Source of the DNA: Tolypothrix sp. PCC 7910
GTDB lineage: Bacteria > Cyanobacteriota > Cyanobacteriia > Cyanobacteriales > Nostocaceae
Length of the DNA stretch: 64,000 nt
Assembly (NCBI RefSeq): GCF_011769525.1
Contig: NZ_CP050440.1
Span: forward strand, 3,411,501 to 3,475,500
Reading direction: 5' to 3'
Part shown: positions 27,546 through 36,301 of the stretch, piece by piece
Position numbering within the stretch: the stretch's first letter is position 1
How the letters are laid out: each line of letters begins with the position of its first letter
The notes under the pieces: model-generated
What the model saw: the letters and a program-made list of their open reading frames with translations, nothing else
Told to the model about the DNA's origin: nothing
The model's database searches: none
Made by a program: the position numbers and the translations under genes

Positions 27546-29066
27546 ATGCCTTTTCCTAGATCCAGCGGCATTTTGCTGCATCCAACTTCTTTTCCCAGCC
27601 GATTTGGTATTGGGGATTTAGGCTTAGAAGCTTATCGCTTTATCGATTTTCTCAAAGATAGCTACCAACAATACTGGCAAGTTCTACCTTTGGGCCCTAC
27701 TGGATATGGCAATTCGCCTTATATGTCTTACTCAGCAATGGCGGGGAATCCCTTGCTGATTAGCCCAGAAAAACTGCTCAAGGATGGTCTACTGACAGAG
27801 GAAGACTTTGCTAATTTACCAGCATTTCCCTCAAACAAAGTAGATTTCGAGCAAATTGTACCAATTAAAAATGCCTTACTGCAAAAAGCTTGCGAGAACT
27901 TTCACACCAAGGCAACATCGATTCAGAAGACAAAATTTGCAGATTTTTGCGATCGCAAAGCTTATTGGCTAGATGATTATGCCTTATTTATGGCACTCAA
28001 AGATACTCAAAATGGTGCCAGTTGGCATACCTGGGAACCTGAATTTGCCAAGCGTCAACCAGAAGCATTGGATAGGGTAAGGCGACAACTGACTACGGAG
28101 ATTTTTTATTATAAATTCATCCAATATGAGTTCTTCCAGCAATGGTCAGAACTCAAAACCTATGCAAATAAACATGGTATAGACATTATTGGTGATATTC
28201 CCATTTACGTTGCTCATGATAGTGCTGATGTTTGGGCAAACCCTAATATCTTTTGCCTAGATGAAGAAACTGGCGAAGCCGCACAAATGGCAGGTGTTCC
28301 ACCAGATTACTTTAGCGCCACAGGTCAATTGTGGGGTAACCCAGTGTACAACTGGGAAGAATTACAAAAGCAAGACTTTAAGTGGTGGCTACAGCGCTTT
28401 GAAGCAATGCTAGATTATGTAGATATTATTCGTATTGACCACTTCCGAGGATTTGAAGCTTATTGGTCTGTACCCCAAGGTGAAGAAACTGCTATGAATG
28501 GTGAATGGGTAGAAGCACCAGGAGAAGCTTTTTTTGAAACAATTCGCCAAAAATTAGGCAAACTGCCAGTCTTAGCAGAAGATTTAGGTGTGATTACGCT
28601 AGAGGTAGAAGCACTACGGGACAAATTTGAATTTCCGGGAATGAAAGTTTTACAGTTTGCCTTTGGTTCCGATCCTGCTAATCCATTTTTACCCTTCAAC
28701 TACCCGCGTAATGCTGTAGTTTATACTGGAACCCACGATAATGACACCACTGTTGGCTGGTTCAATCAAGCTGGCGATTGGGAAAAGGAAAACTTATTGC
28801 TTTATTTAGGTTGTGTCAGCCCTGAAGGTATCCACTGGGATTTAATTAGACTCGCTTTGAGTTCCATTGCCAATCAAGCAATTCTTCCTTTACAAGATAT
28901 TTTGGGATTAGGGGGAGAAGCACGGATGAATTTCCCTAGCGTTGCTGAGGGTAACTGGGAATGGCGCTACCAAGAGAACGCTTTAACTGAGGAATTAAGC
29001 CACAAGTTGAAACGCCTAACCACTTTATATGGACGTGCGCCCAAAGAGTCCAGTGCTGAGTCCTGA
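27546..29066 (+). CDS. malQ: 4-alpha-glucanotransferase (disproportionating enzyme)
   Basis: A 506-residue GH77 enzyme that transfers maltodextrin segments between alpha-1,4-glucans in glycogen metabolism. The family's signature stretches are visible: SGILLHPTSFPSRFGIGDLG (about residues 7-26), WQVLPLGPTGYGNSPY (about 43-58), DIPIYVAHDSADVW, RIDHFRGFEAYW with the nucleophile Asp near residue 297, LAEDLGVI with the acid/base Glu, and GTHDNDTTVGW. Length is typical for bacterial MalQ. No other glycogen gene is nearby. Downstream is a palindrome-rich spacer. Confidence 0.95.
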   Translation: MPFPRSSGILLHPTSFPSRFGIGDLGLEAYRFIDFLKDSYQQYWQVLPLGPTGYGNSPYMSYSAMAGNPLLISPEKLLKDGLLTEEDFANLPAFPSNKVDFEQIVPIKNALLQKACENFHTKATSIQKTKFADFCDRKAYWLDDYALFMALKDTQNGASWHTWEPEFAKRQPEALDRVRRQLTTEIFYYKFIQYEFFQQWSELKTYANKHGIDIIGDIPIYVAHDSADVWANPNIFCLDEETGEAAQMAGVPPDYFSATGQLWGNPVYNWEELQKQDFKWWLQRFEAMLDYVDIIRIDHFRGFEAYWSVPQGEETAMNGEWVEAPGEAFFETIRQKLGKLPVLAEDLGVITLEVEALRDKFEFPGMKVLQFAFGSDPANPFLPFNYPRNAVVYTGTHDNDTTVGWFNQAGDWEKENLLLYLGCVSPEGIHWDLIRLALSSIANQAILPLQDILGLGGEARMNFPSVAEGNWEWRYQENALTEELSHKLKRLTTLYGRAPKESSAES

Positions 29067-29093
29067 GTAATGAGTTTTGAATACATAAGCTAA

Positions 29094-29120
29094 AGGGGCA
29101 CAAGCAATGCTTGCGCCCCT
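29094..29120. repeat. Inverted repeat downstream of malQ
   Basis: AGGGGC(A)CAAGCA pairs with TGCTTG(C)GCCCCT. It may serve as the malQ terminator but lacks a T tract. Confidence 0.55.
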
Positions 29121-29180
29121 ACGATAGATGTTCCAATTAATCAAACCTGCTGTAAATCAGTTGCATACTCAGCACTCTTG

Positions 29181-29209
29181 TACAGACGCGATTAATCGCG
29201 TCTCTGCAA
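29181..29209. repeat. Palindromic repeat, perfect copy
   Basis: AGACGCGATTAATCGCGTCT (29184-29203) is a perfect 20-base palindrome, preceded by TGTAC. Related copies lie at 4362, 12819 and 20427. Confidence 0.85.
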
Positions 29210-29231
29210 CTCAGCACTGACAAATCACTCT

Positions 29232-30041
29232 TCAAAACCTAGTTTTAGCAGCAATTTTAATTTCCTCTACCTTTCCAGGTTCTCCCATTTCCTTAGGTTG
29301 TTCTTGATTAACACTCATCAGCACACCACCAGCATTATCGGTTTTCACTGTCAATTGCTCTTGGGCTTTCCAAGTGCGATGAGTTCCCTCTGGTAGAGTA
29401 CCTTCAAATTGTGTTTTGCCATCAGCTACTACACGAATCCAGGATGAAGACTTCAAAATGACACCAATCTGTACTGGTTGACCATCTTTGGCACTCAGAA
29501 GAGTATTGCTAAATGGTTTAACCTCTAGTGGCTTTGTTGATTGAACCGGTTGTGCAAAAGACTCTTTTTGGGCTTTTGTTTGGTTAGTTAGGGTAGTACT
29601 TGCTTGTAAAGCAGCATTATTCAATATTTGAGATAAACCGCTCACAGAGCAAACAATCACAAATATATAAAGTAAGTAAAGATGCAGAGGACGCAATTGA
29701 TTAATGGGCTTATTAGTCCAAGTAGAAGTAGAATTTACCTGTTGATAAACAATCGGAAAAGTGCTAGAAAATTCCACTCCGTTAAAGCCTAATGCATCAG
29801 CAAATTGCCTAATCAATCCTTGAATATAAATTGGTTCTGGCAGCTCGTTTAAATTACCTTCTTCAATAGCCTGTAACAGCCGCTTAGGAATTCTAGTCAA
29901 TACAACTACTTCCTCTAGAGATAAACCTTGTTCTTGACGAGAAGCCCAAAGTTGAGCACCAATTTCTGCTAACTTTTCAGATCTTTGTTGTTCTACCGAA
30001 AGGGTTTGCGGCTGATTATTCTTTCTTCTGAACCATGTCAT
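29232..30041 (-). CDS. RodZ-like helix-turn-helix membrane protein
   Basis: A 269-residue bitopic protein. An N-terminal cytosolic helix-turn-helix of the HTH_25 type (about residues 24-90: EIGAQLWASRQEQGLSLEEV, TRIPKRLLQAIEEGN, PIYIQGLIRQFADALG) is followed by one transmembrane helix (about 118-138) and a periplasmic C-terminal domain of the DUF4115 type (IGVILKSSSWIRVVADGKTQ, LPEGTHRTW). This is the architecture of RodZ, which links MreB to the cell-wall machinery. Identity as true RodZ is inferred from architecture. The start overlaps the end of the pseudouridine synthase by 26 bases. Confidence 0.8.
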   Translation of the reverse strand: MTWFRRKNNQPQTLSVEQQRSEKLAEIGAQLWASRQEQGLSLEEVVVLTRIPKRLLQAIEEGNLNELPEPIYIQGLIRQFADALGFNGVEFSSTFPIVYQQVNSTSTWTNKPINQLRPLHLYLLYIFVIVCSVSGLSQILNNAALQASTTLTNQTKAQKESFAQPVQSTKPLEVKPFSNTLLSAKDGQPVQIGVILKSSSWIRVVADGKTQFEGTLPEGTHRTWKAQEQLTVKTDNAGGVLMSVNQEQPKEMGEPGKVEEIKIAAKTRF

Positions 30042-30831
30042 GGTTGATTACACTCCTTAACTCAGCTGAATCCTTAATAGGTGTGTGCTTAATTTGCTGT
30101 TGCAAAAAGCGCATCTCATCATCTTTTAGGGAACGATAGTTACCCGGTTTTAAATAGGGTTGTTTTGGTCTTTGTAATTGAATCGGGCCAATAGCAGTCC
30201 GATGTAGTTCAATCACCGGGTAGCCTAATTGTTCGGCTATACGGCGAATCTGGCGGTTGCGTCCCTCCTTTAAAACAATTTCTAATCTACTGTTAGTAGA
30301 AAAACTTTCTATTAGGCGTACTTGGGCTGGTCGTGTTTTTCTCCCTTCTAACAACACACCTTGTCGCCATGCTTGTAAAACTACTTCCGATGGATGTCCT
30401 TTAACCAATACACTATATGTTTTTGGGACACTATGACTAGGATGGGTGAGGGAAAATGTCAACTCGCCATCGTTAGTAAGTAATAATGCTCCTGTAGAAT
30501 CTGTATCTAAACGCCCTACGGGATGAATACCCGATCCCTGGCGTAATTCTTCTGGTAGTAAATCTAAAACAGTTTTTCTTCCTTGAGGGTCATAGCAAGT
30601 AGAAACTACTCCAGCAGGTTTATTCAGCAATAAGTATCTTAGAGCCGGACGTTGCTTAGTAACTACAGGCTTGCCATCGACTGTAATCTTATCAGTTTGA
30701 GGGTTAACTTTTTGACCTAAATGAGCCAATACCCCATTTATCCGCACACGCGATCGCCGAATCATTTCTTCAGCTTCACGCCGTGAGGCAATACCCCATT
30801 GGGCAAGAATTTTTTGTAACCGTACCTCCAT
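30016..30831 (-). CDS. rRNA pseudouridine synthase, RsuA/RluB family
   Basis: A 271-residue enzyme that isomerises a uridine in ribosomal RNA. An N-terminal S4 RNA-binding domain (about residues 2-60: RLQKILAQWGIASRREAEEM, RVRINGVLAHLGQKV) is followed by the catalytic domain with GRLDTDSTGALLLTNDG (catalytic Asp of GRLD near residue 109), and a C-terminal EGRNRQIRRIAEQLGYPV. The target uridine cannot be read from the sequence. The last 26 bases overlap the RodZ-like gene. The C-terminal about 35 residues (KHTPIKDSAELRS...) look like an unstructured extension. Confidence 0.9.
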   Translation of the reverse strand: MEVRLQKILAQWGIASRREAEEMIRRSRVRINGVLAHLGQKVNPQTDKITVDGKPVVTKQRPALRYLLLNKPAGVVSTCYDPQGRKTVLDLLPEELRQGSGIHPVGRLDTDSTGALLLTNDGELTFSLTHPSHSVPKTYSVLVKGHPSEVVLQAWRQGVLLEGRKTRPAQVRLIESFSTNSRLEIVLKEGRNRQIRRIAEQLGYPVIELHRTAIGPIQLQRPKQPYLKPGNYRSLKDDEMRFLQQQIKHTPIKDSAELRSVINHDMVQKKE

Positions 30832-30968
30832 GTGGAATTTGCTTATTCTCTCGCTAACATTTAAATCATAATATTTGCATTTTGTTGTTAATAGCCATAA
30901 ATGTTACATTTAAGGCTTGTTTAACTTCAGCCAATTGTAGAGTTTTCACCCATAAACACAAGAGTTGA

Positions 30969-31682
30969 ATGCCAGAGCAGAATTCAGACCCCAAAAGTAA
31001 CGGTAAAATCCGAGTAATTACCAATATGCTGAAAACCGCACTTAAGCTGTGGTTGAAAGCACAGGTAACTCAAGTATCGCAAATCGACGTGGACATTAGA
31101 GCGAGCGATCGCCAACTTCTTTCGGGAAAGATTCCTTGGGTATCGATTTTTGCTAGTCATGCCGTTTACCGAGGTCTCCATATAGGAAAAATTCAACTAG
31201 TGGCAGAAAACATACAAGTCAACATCGGCTCAGTCATCAAGGGCAAGCCGCTACGATTGTTAGAGACAGTACCAGTATTTGGTGAACTGAGTATGGAAGA
31301 ACAGGAGCTCAATCAATCTCTGTCTTCGGAGTTATTAGCAACGGCTTTAAATGATGTACTGGTTAAACTTTTACCAGAACACTGCACAAAAACCAAGTCT
31401 ACTGCTTGGCAAAAAATTATCCTGGATACCAATCAAATTATACTGAGTGGCATTCTATCATCCGAAGGGGAATCTACGCCCATCAAGATTTGTCTGGGCT
31501 TACAGTTGATCAACGCTCAGGAGTTGCAACTAGCACCAATCCAAATCCAGTACGACATGGTAGTGCAAAACGAAAGTAATCAAGAACACAATTTTGATCT
31601 TGGCCCAGAGGTAGATATCCAAGAACTCACGCTGATCCCCGGTAAGTTAGTATGTCGCGGGCGAATTAACGTTAACCCCTGA
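30969..31682 (+). CDS. DUF2993 (LmeA-like) protein
   Basis: A 237-residue protein of the DUF2993 family, widespread in cyanobacteria and actinobacteria; the mycobacterial member LmeA is a lipomannan elongation factor of the cell envelope. Here no signal peptide is seen. The region from ALKLWLKAQVTQVSQIDVDI to SVIKGKPLRLLETVPVFGEL (about residues 24-108) has the alternating strands expected of a lipid-binding tubular fold. The ATG start is preferred although no clear ribosome binding site is visible. Function in cyanobacteria is unknown to me. Confidence 0.75.
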   Translation: MPEQNSDPKSNGKIRVITNMLKTALKLWLKAQVTQVSQIDVDIRASDRQLLSGKIPWVSIFASHAVYRGLHIGKIQLVAENIQVNIGSVIKGKPLRLLETVPVFGELSMEEQELNQSLSSELLATALNDVLVKLLPEHCTKTKSTAWQKIILDTNQIILSGILSSEGESTPIKICLGLQLINAQELQLAPIQIQYDMVVQNESNQEHNFDLGPEVDIQELTLIPGKLVCRGRINVNP

Positions 31683-31839
31683 TGATTAAAAATCAAAAAC
31701 TCAAGAGACTTAGTATTTATAATAATTTATAATTCCAATGCCAAAGTTCGTGGAAATCACCGAAATTGGCAGCAGTCACTATCTACGAGTTAATACTGAT
31801 TACTGACTGCTAAGTAGTAGGGGGACAAGGGGAGAATAG

Positions 31840-31866
31840 CAATGAGCAATTACCCATTACCCCTGA
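31840..31866. repeat. ATTACCC-type repeat next to cdsA
   Basis: GCAATGAGCAATTACCCATT followed by ACCCC ends at the cdsA stop codon. It is a short two-unit version of the heptamer seen at 23733. Confidence 0.5.
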
Positions 31867-32757
31867 TTAACTATCCGTAATTAGGGGTAACAACAAGGTC
31901 AAAAAATAATAAACTAGCGGAGCCGTAAAAATATAACTATCTGTACGATCCAAAATGCCACCATGTCCGGGGATCAACTGTCCTGAATCCTTAACTCCAG
32001 CATCACGCTTCAAAGCAGATTCAATCAGATCCCCTAACAAACTAGCAATACCAATTAACAGCCCCAATGCTAGACCAGTATAGAGTGCTCTGGGTAAGTG
32101 AAGATAATAAGCACCAGCAAGACCTACGGCAACGCTAGCACTGATCCCAAAGACGGCTCCTTCAACTGTTTTTTTGGGGCTAATATCTGATAAACGGGTT
32201 TTACCGAAGAATTTACCAATAGTATAAGCACCGATATCAGCTGCCCAAATACAAAGAAAGGTTAGCACTGTTGCTGTCAAACCTTGCGGTAGTAATGCAA
32301 GATTTCTTTGATCTAGAATATCTGTCCAACCTGTAGGCCAATAACCCCCTAAAGGTATATTACTTAGAGCAGCGCTACCAAGCGATCGCAACCTCACCCA
32401 GTAACTGGGTAAGTACCCTACATAAAATAGCCCCATAATTGACGCTGAAATATCAGCAATCGTCGCCATTTTGGGTTGAAACAATAGATAAAAACAAATA
32501 AATGTCCCAGCTATTGGCATCACTGCATCTGCTAAATTACCATCCAGTGTACAAATTGCCAGTAAGATCAAGCTGACAGACATGGTGGTTTTAGCTGCGG
32601 GAGCTATGCCTCTGGCTCGCACCAAATTAAAATATTCCTGTTGTCCTAAAAAGACCACAATAGCAATCACAATGGTAAAGTACCAACCCCCCAATAGGGT
32701 TGCAAACAGAGCCAGTGCGATCGCCACAATTCCACTAATAATCCGAGACCAAGGCAT
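31867..32757 (-). CDS. cdsA: Phosphatidate cytidylyltransferase
   Basis: Makes CDP-diacylglycerol from phosphatidic acid and CTP, the step before phosphatidylglycerol. The 296-residue membrane protein has about eight helices. It carries the complete CdsA signature near the C-terminus (about residues 245-271), from SALKRDAGVKDSG to IPGHGGILDRTD, with the metal-binding Asp residues. The upstream AADIGAYTIGKFFGKTRLSD (about 175-194) is also typical. It stands alone between the convergent DUF2993 gene and cbiT, which is on the same strand 180 bases upstream. Confidence 0.94.
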   Translation of the reverse strand: MPWSRIISGIVAIALALFATLLGGWYFTIVIAIVVFLGQQEYFNLVRARGIAPAAKTTMSVSLILLAICTLDGNLADAVMPIAGTFICFYLLFQPKMATIADISASIMGLFYVGYLPSYWVRLRSLGSAALSNIPLGGYWPTGWTDILDQRNLALLPQGLTATVLTFLCIWAADIGAYTIGKFFGKTRLSDISPKKTVEGAVFGISASVAVGLAGAYYLHLPRALYTGLALGLLIGIASLLGDLIESALKRDAGVKDSGQLIPGHGGILDRTDSYIFTAPLVYYFLTLLLPLITDS

Positions 32758-32879
32758 AGAAATAAAGTATGAAGGATTAAGGGTAAAAGATGAAGTTTTA
32801 AGTGTCAGGTTTTAGGCATGGACTGGCTAATTTCAAGTAATTTAGTTATTTCTCTGTATTTTTCATACTTTAGCCTTTA

Positions 32880-32930
32880 GCCTTCCCTACGGGACGCGGC
32901 GCGTAGCTTTCTTCTTTGCAGGGGTACATC
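32880..32930. repeat. Repeat-like element before cdsA
   Basis: CCTTCCCTACGGGACGCGGC followed by GCGTAGCTTTCTTC, related in wording to the GCGTAGC repeat family at 52081. Confidence 0.5.
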
Positions 32931-32938
32931 CTTCAGAT

Positions 32939-33541
32939 TTAGTCTAGTTTCTCACCACTAAGGATAAAAATAGGATCAACGGCGGTAAAGGTTTGAGAAA
33001 AGCCGCGCATTTCTAGGCGATTCACTGCAGATTGCACAACTTCAATATTGCGAGCTCTTAATTGCGAAAAACCCTGAGAAATAGCATATAGATTTTCTAG
33101 ATTAGCAGCTGTGGCAACCACTCTACCTGTTGGTGGCAGATAATCCCAGACAGCTTGCAAAATATCTTGAATGGCCCTTCCCCCTTCAATGCAAACGCGG
33201 TGAGGGGTAACTTTGATATCCTGCAAACAATCCGGCGCACTACCTTCAATAACTTCGACATTTTTGACTTCAAAGCGATCGCAGTTGCGGCGGATGAGGT
33301 TAGCTACTTCTTCATCTCGTTCGACAGCGATAATTTTACCACCAGGACATAAAAGTCCTACTTCTACAGGAATTGTACCTGTACCTGCACCAATATCCCA
33401 TAACACTGAATCTGGTTGCAGTCGTAGTTGAGCAATCAGCAATAGCCTAACTTCTCGTTGGCTTAAAGGTATTCCAGGTAAGTACTCGAACAACTCATCG
33501 GGAATACCAGGGGTAATATAAGGCCATATTTGGGAGGACAT
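32939..33541 (-). CDS. cbiT: Precorrin-8X/cobalt-precorrin C15-methyltransferase, CbiT
   Basis: A 200-residue SAM-dependent methyltransferase, the decarboxylating C15 methylase of cobalamin synthesis (the CbiT half of CobL). The N-terminal GIPDELFEYLPGIPLSQREVR is diagnostic. Motif I is DIGAGTGTIPVEVGLL (about residues 50-65), followed by AVERDEEVANLIRRNCDRF, and the substrate-side PHRVCIEGGRAIQDIL. The CbiE half is not fused and not nearby. No other cobalamin gene or cobalamin riboswitch was recognised in the window. Confidence 0.9.
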   Translation of the reverse strand: MSSQIWPYITPGIPDELFEYLPGIPLSQREVRLLLIAQLRLQPDSVLWDIGAGTGTIPVEVGLLCPGGKIIAVERDEEVANLIRRNCDRFEVKNVEVIEGSAPDCLQDIKVTPHRVCIEGGRAIQDILQAVWDYLPPTGRVVATAANLENLYAISQGFSQLRARNIEVVQSAVNRLEMRGFSQTFTAVDPIFILSGEKLD

Positions 33542-33635
33542 AAAGTTAGATATTTATACTAAAGATATCAGCTTGTCTGTTTTAAGTGGTCGTAGGCTTT
33601 AACAAGCTTTAGGCATAGCTTTATCAGTAATCATA

Positions 33636-35027
33636 ATGATTAAAGAAATATTAAGCAGTCGCTACGAAGTTCAACAGCAATTGGGAAAAAAGTCTGGGCG
33701 GCGGACGCTATTAGCCCGTGACTTAGTAACTGGGGAACTTGTCGTTGTGAAGTTACTTTCCTTTGGTGGTGACTTTGAATGGGATGATCTCAAGCTGTTT
33801 GAGCGAGAAGCTGAAACTTTAAAATCTTTATCACATCCCTTTATTCCTCGCTATTTAGATTATTTTGAGCTAAATACACCCACTATTAATGGATTTGCTC
33901 TAGTACAAACTTATATTTCAGCACAAACTTTAGAGCAATATTTAAAAGCTGGGCAGATATTTACAGAAGCAGAAGTTAAGCAGATAGCCAAAGCGCTTTT
34001 AGAAATTCTCTGTTACTTGCATGGACTGCATCCACCCGTAATTCACCGTGATATTAAGCCTAGCAATATTTTATTAGGCGATCGCTCTGGTAATAGTGTT
34101 GGTCAAGTTTATTTAGTAGATTTTGGCTCAGTACAGACTGTCTTGGCGACTGAAGGCTCTACTCGTACTATAGTGGGAACCTACGGTTATATGCCACCAG
34201 AACAATTTGGTGGGCGTACTGTCCCAGCTTCGGATCTTTATAGCTTAGGGGCAACATTAATTTATTTGGTAACGGGTATCCAGCCAGCAGATTTACCCCA
34301 AAAAGATTTTCGCATTCAGTTTGAGCAAGCAGCAAATCTCAGTCCTAGCTTCACTAATTGGTTGCGGTGGTTAATTGAACCTAACTTAGAAAAGCGTGCT
34401 AATTCTGCCTTAGAAGCGCTCAAATCCTTAGAGAAACCAGAAATTCCCTATGCTTTGGCTTTAACTACTGCTAAACCGCCTGGGAGCAAAATTCAACTAA
34501 CTAAACATCGAGATGCGTTAGAGATTATCATTCCGCCTACTGGCTGGCAACCTTCGATGATATTCTTAGGTGCATTTGCGATCGCCTGGAATTCATTTAT
34601 CTTATTTTGGACAATTGGCGCACTCTCAGCCCCTTTTCCTGTCAACCTCCCCTTTGCTTTGTTCTCTCTGCCTTTTTGGGGTGCAGGCGGCTTTATGATG
34701 TATGGTTTTTTATTTAGCATTTGGGGAAGCATCCGCTTACGCCTTGATCGGCAAAAAATTGCTTTAACTTACAATTTATTAGGATATAAATCCCATCGCC
34801 CTCAGCCATCACCTAGGGAAAATATTACTAAGTTAGTTTATACGCCGCAGCATTTTACTAAGGACTCAGAAGGTATCCGCACTCAAGTTCCTGCTCAATT
34901 AGATATTTGGGCTGGTGTCCAAAAATATCAAATTGGTGGTAACGGTAGCATCAAATCTGATGTAGAAATGGAATGGTTAGCCCATGAATTAAGCGATTGG
35001 TTAGGGATAGAAATTAGTAAACAATAG
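33636..35027 (+). CDS. Membrane-anchored serine/threonine protein kinase
   Basis: A 463-residue Hanks-type kinase. Catalytic features: Lys39 (VVVK), HRDIKPSNILL at residues 137-147 with Asp139 and Asn144, DFGSV at 162-166, and GTYGYMPPEQ as the P+1 region. The glycine-rich loop is degenerate (LGKKSGRRTLLA around residues 16-27), so nucleotide binding may differ. After the kinase domain (to about 270) come two hydrophobic helices (about 302-325 and 338-362), then a soluble C-terminal domain with beta pattern (about 365-463). Substrate unknown. The layout is common among cyanobacterial kinases. Confidence 0.9.
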   Translation: MIKEILSSRYEVQQQLGKKSGRRTLLARDLVTGELVVVKLLSFGGDFEWDDLKLFEREAETLKSLSHPFIPRYLDYFELNTPTINGFALVQTYISAQTLEQYLKAGQIFTEAEVKQIAKALLEILCYLHGLHPPVIHRDIKPSNILLGDRSGNSVGQVYLVDFGSVQTVLATEGSTRTIVGTYGYMPPEQFGGRTVPASDLYSLGATLIYLVTGIQPADLPQKDFRIQFEQAANLSPSFTNWLRWLIEPNLEKRANSALEALKSLEKPEIPYALALTTAKPPGSKIQLTKHRDALEIIIPPTGWQPSMIFLGAFAIAWNSFILFWTIGALSAPFPVNLPFALFSLPFWGAGGFMMYGFLFSIWGSIRLRLDRQKIALTYNLLGYKSHRPQPSPRENITKLVYTPQHFTKDSEGIRTQVPAQLDIWAGVQKYQIGGNGSIKSDVEMEWLAHELSDWLGIEISKQ

Positions 35028-35054
35028 AAAATTATTTTCTGCTTAAACCCCATC

Positions 35055-35237
35055 ATGCTCATACCAGAACTGGAAGAACAACTCCTTCAGCTTTCCCTGA
35101 ATGAGAAACTGTATATTATCCAAATTTTGGCTCAAAGCCTGACTAAAAATAACACTAACCCAGAGCTACCAAGTAAACTCTCAGAATTTTTTCGTCAATC
35201 CCCTTTGGCCGAAGTGATTGAAGAAATCGACTTCTAA
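35055..35237 (+). CDS. Small antitoxin-like protein without visible toxin
   Basis: A 60-residue acidic protein. MLIPELEEQLLQLSLNEKLYI predicts helices, and the layout (helical N-terminus, short Asn/Pro linker, C-terminal FFRQSPLAEVIEEIDF) resembles small VapB/DUF2281-like antitoxins encoded ahead of a PIN or RelE toxin. Here the next gene is on the opposite strand and is not a known toxin, so it may be an orphan. It starts 28 bases after the kinase gene. No Shine-Dalgarno is visible. The call as antitoxin is inference. Confidence 0.6.
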   Translation: MLIPELEEQLLQLSLNEKLYIIQILAQSLTKNNTNPELPSKLSEFFRQSPLAEVIEEIDF

Positions 35238-35258
35238 AACAAATAATCTAAACCTAAT

Positions 35259-35834
35259 TTATGGCTCTACTAAGTGAATTTCTACAAGCGGAGTTAGTAC
35301 TTTTCCAGTCCAGATATTGTTTAATTTTGTTGATTCATTCCACTGATAAAAATCTTTGATACTTTCATGAGATTCATTATATTTAAACCGAAATTGATAT
35401 ATGCCCGGATATAGCGGACAGAAAATATAAACATCTTCAGATGGAAATGGTATAGTCAATACCAACTTGCGTTCACGCTTTTTCTTTCGGTTTTGTATCC
35501 AAAAAAGAAAGCAATCACGAGAAAAAGTTACTGCCTCTCCAGGAATTACTAGTACATAATCAGATTCAATTCGTTTACTAAGTCGTTCAGAGTGTAAATC
35601 TGTTAACATGAGTTGATCGTCTGGTGCGATCATTTCTGGAAACATCGAGTGAACATGGGATGGAAAATATAAGGGTGTTTGTCTATTATTGAGAATCCGA
35701 ATACCAAGCCTTACAAGAATATAAACACCACGCTTCACTTCTGGGATGGTTAATACTCTATCTGATACTACAGTTTCAAACGTGACGTTATCCACTTCAA
35801 CAGTCTTAATCTTATTCGATTCAAAAGATGTCAT
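35259..35834 (-). CDS. Hypothetical protein
   Basis: A 191-residue soluble protein that I do not recognise. It lacks a signal peptide and membrane helices. The beta-rich composition, such as FETVVSDRVLTIPEVKRGVY, VRLGIRILNNRQTPLYFPSH and PLYPGIYQFRFKYNES, suggests an all-beta sandwich, resembling the shape of intracellular binding modules rather than enzymes. A basic stretch NRKKKRERK (about residues 115-123) interrupts it. It converges on the small ORF at 35055, with 21 bases between stops. AT content is higher than in the flanking housekeeping genes. Confidence 0.6.
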   Translation of the reverse strand: MTSFESNKIKTVEVDNVTFETVVSDRVLTIPEVKRGVYILVRLGIRILNNRQTPLYFPSHVHSMFPEMIAPDDQLMLTDLHSERLSKRIESDYVLVIPGEAVTFSRDCFLFWIQNRKKKRERKLVLTIPFPSEDVYIFCPLYPGIYQFRFKYNESHESIKDFYQWNESTKLNNIWTGKVLTPLVEIHLVEP

Positions 35835-36060
35835 GTGAGCTTTTTAATTCAAGACTGAACTAAAAGCAATTCTATAGTTTTATAAGAATTTACGTTTGTT
35901 ATATAAATGATAGGGAAAATATATCTTTGGTATTGTTCATAAATAGTGCGAGTTTATTAGATGAGATTGAGGCTAAACAATATTTCTTCTCTACCTACCC
36001 AACTACTCTCATCTCTTACTACTCTATGATTTAATTAAGTATCCTTGAGAGGAAGCCTAT

Positions 36061-36234
36061 ATGTTATTTGGACTAGGATGGCCAGAAGTTGCCATTATTG
36101 TGATAGTTGCTGTGGTAATTTTTGGGCCAAAAAAAATTCCCGAATTGGGAAGTGCGCTGGGTAAAACTCTACGGGGTTTTAAGGAGGAAATTAAAGGTTC
36201 TAGTGCAGATAATAACTCAGACCAAGACCAGTAA
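36061..36234 (+). CDS. tatA: Twin-arginine translocase subunit TatA/E
   Basis: A 57-residue protein beginning MLFGLGWPEVAIIVIVAVVI, with one transmembrane helix (about residues 7-21), the invariant FGPKKIPELG hinge, an amphipathic helix (SALGKTLRGFKEEI), and an acidic tail. This is the standard TatA layout, at the short end of its size range. It forms the pore of the Tat pathway for folded proteins; UrtA in this window has a Tat-type signal. Translated by hand from 36061; the stop is TAA at 36232-36234. It is convergent with cphA. Confidence 0.93.
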   Translation: MLFGLGWPEVAIIVIVAVVIFGPKKIPELGSALGKTLRGFKEEIKGSSADNNSDQDQ

Positions 36235-36263
36235 GATTCAAAATTGGCAGCATGGCAAAGGTC

Positions 36264-36299
36264 AATGGTAGAGATACGAGCGATCGCATCTCTACTATT
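36264..36299. terminator. Bidirectional terminator between tatA and cphA
   Basis: AATGGTAGAGAT-A-CGA pairs with TCG-C-ATCTCTACTATT: 15 pairs including one G-T, one mismatch, and a 4-base loop. Lies between the converging stop codons. Confidence 0.65.
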
Positions 36300-36301
36300 G
36301 A

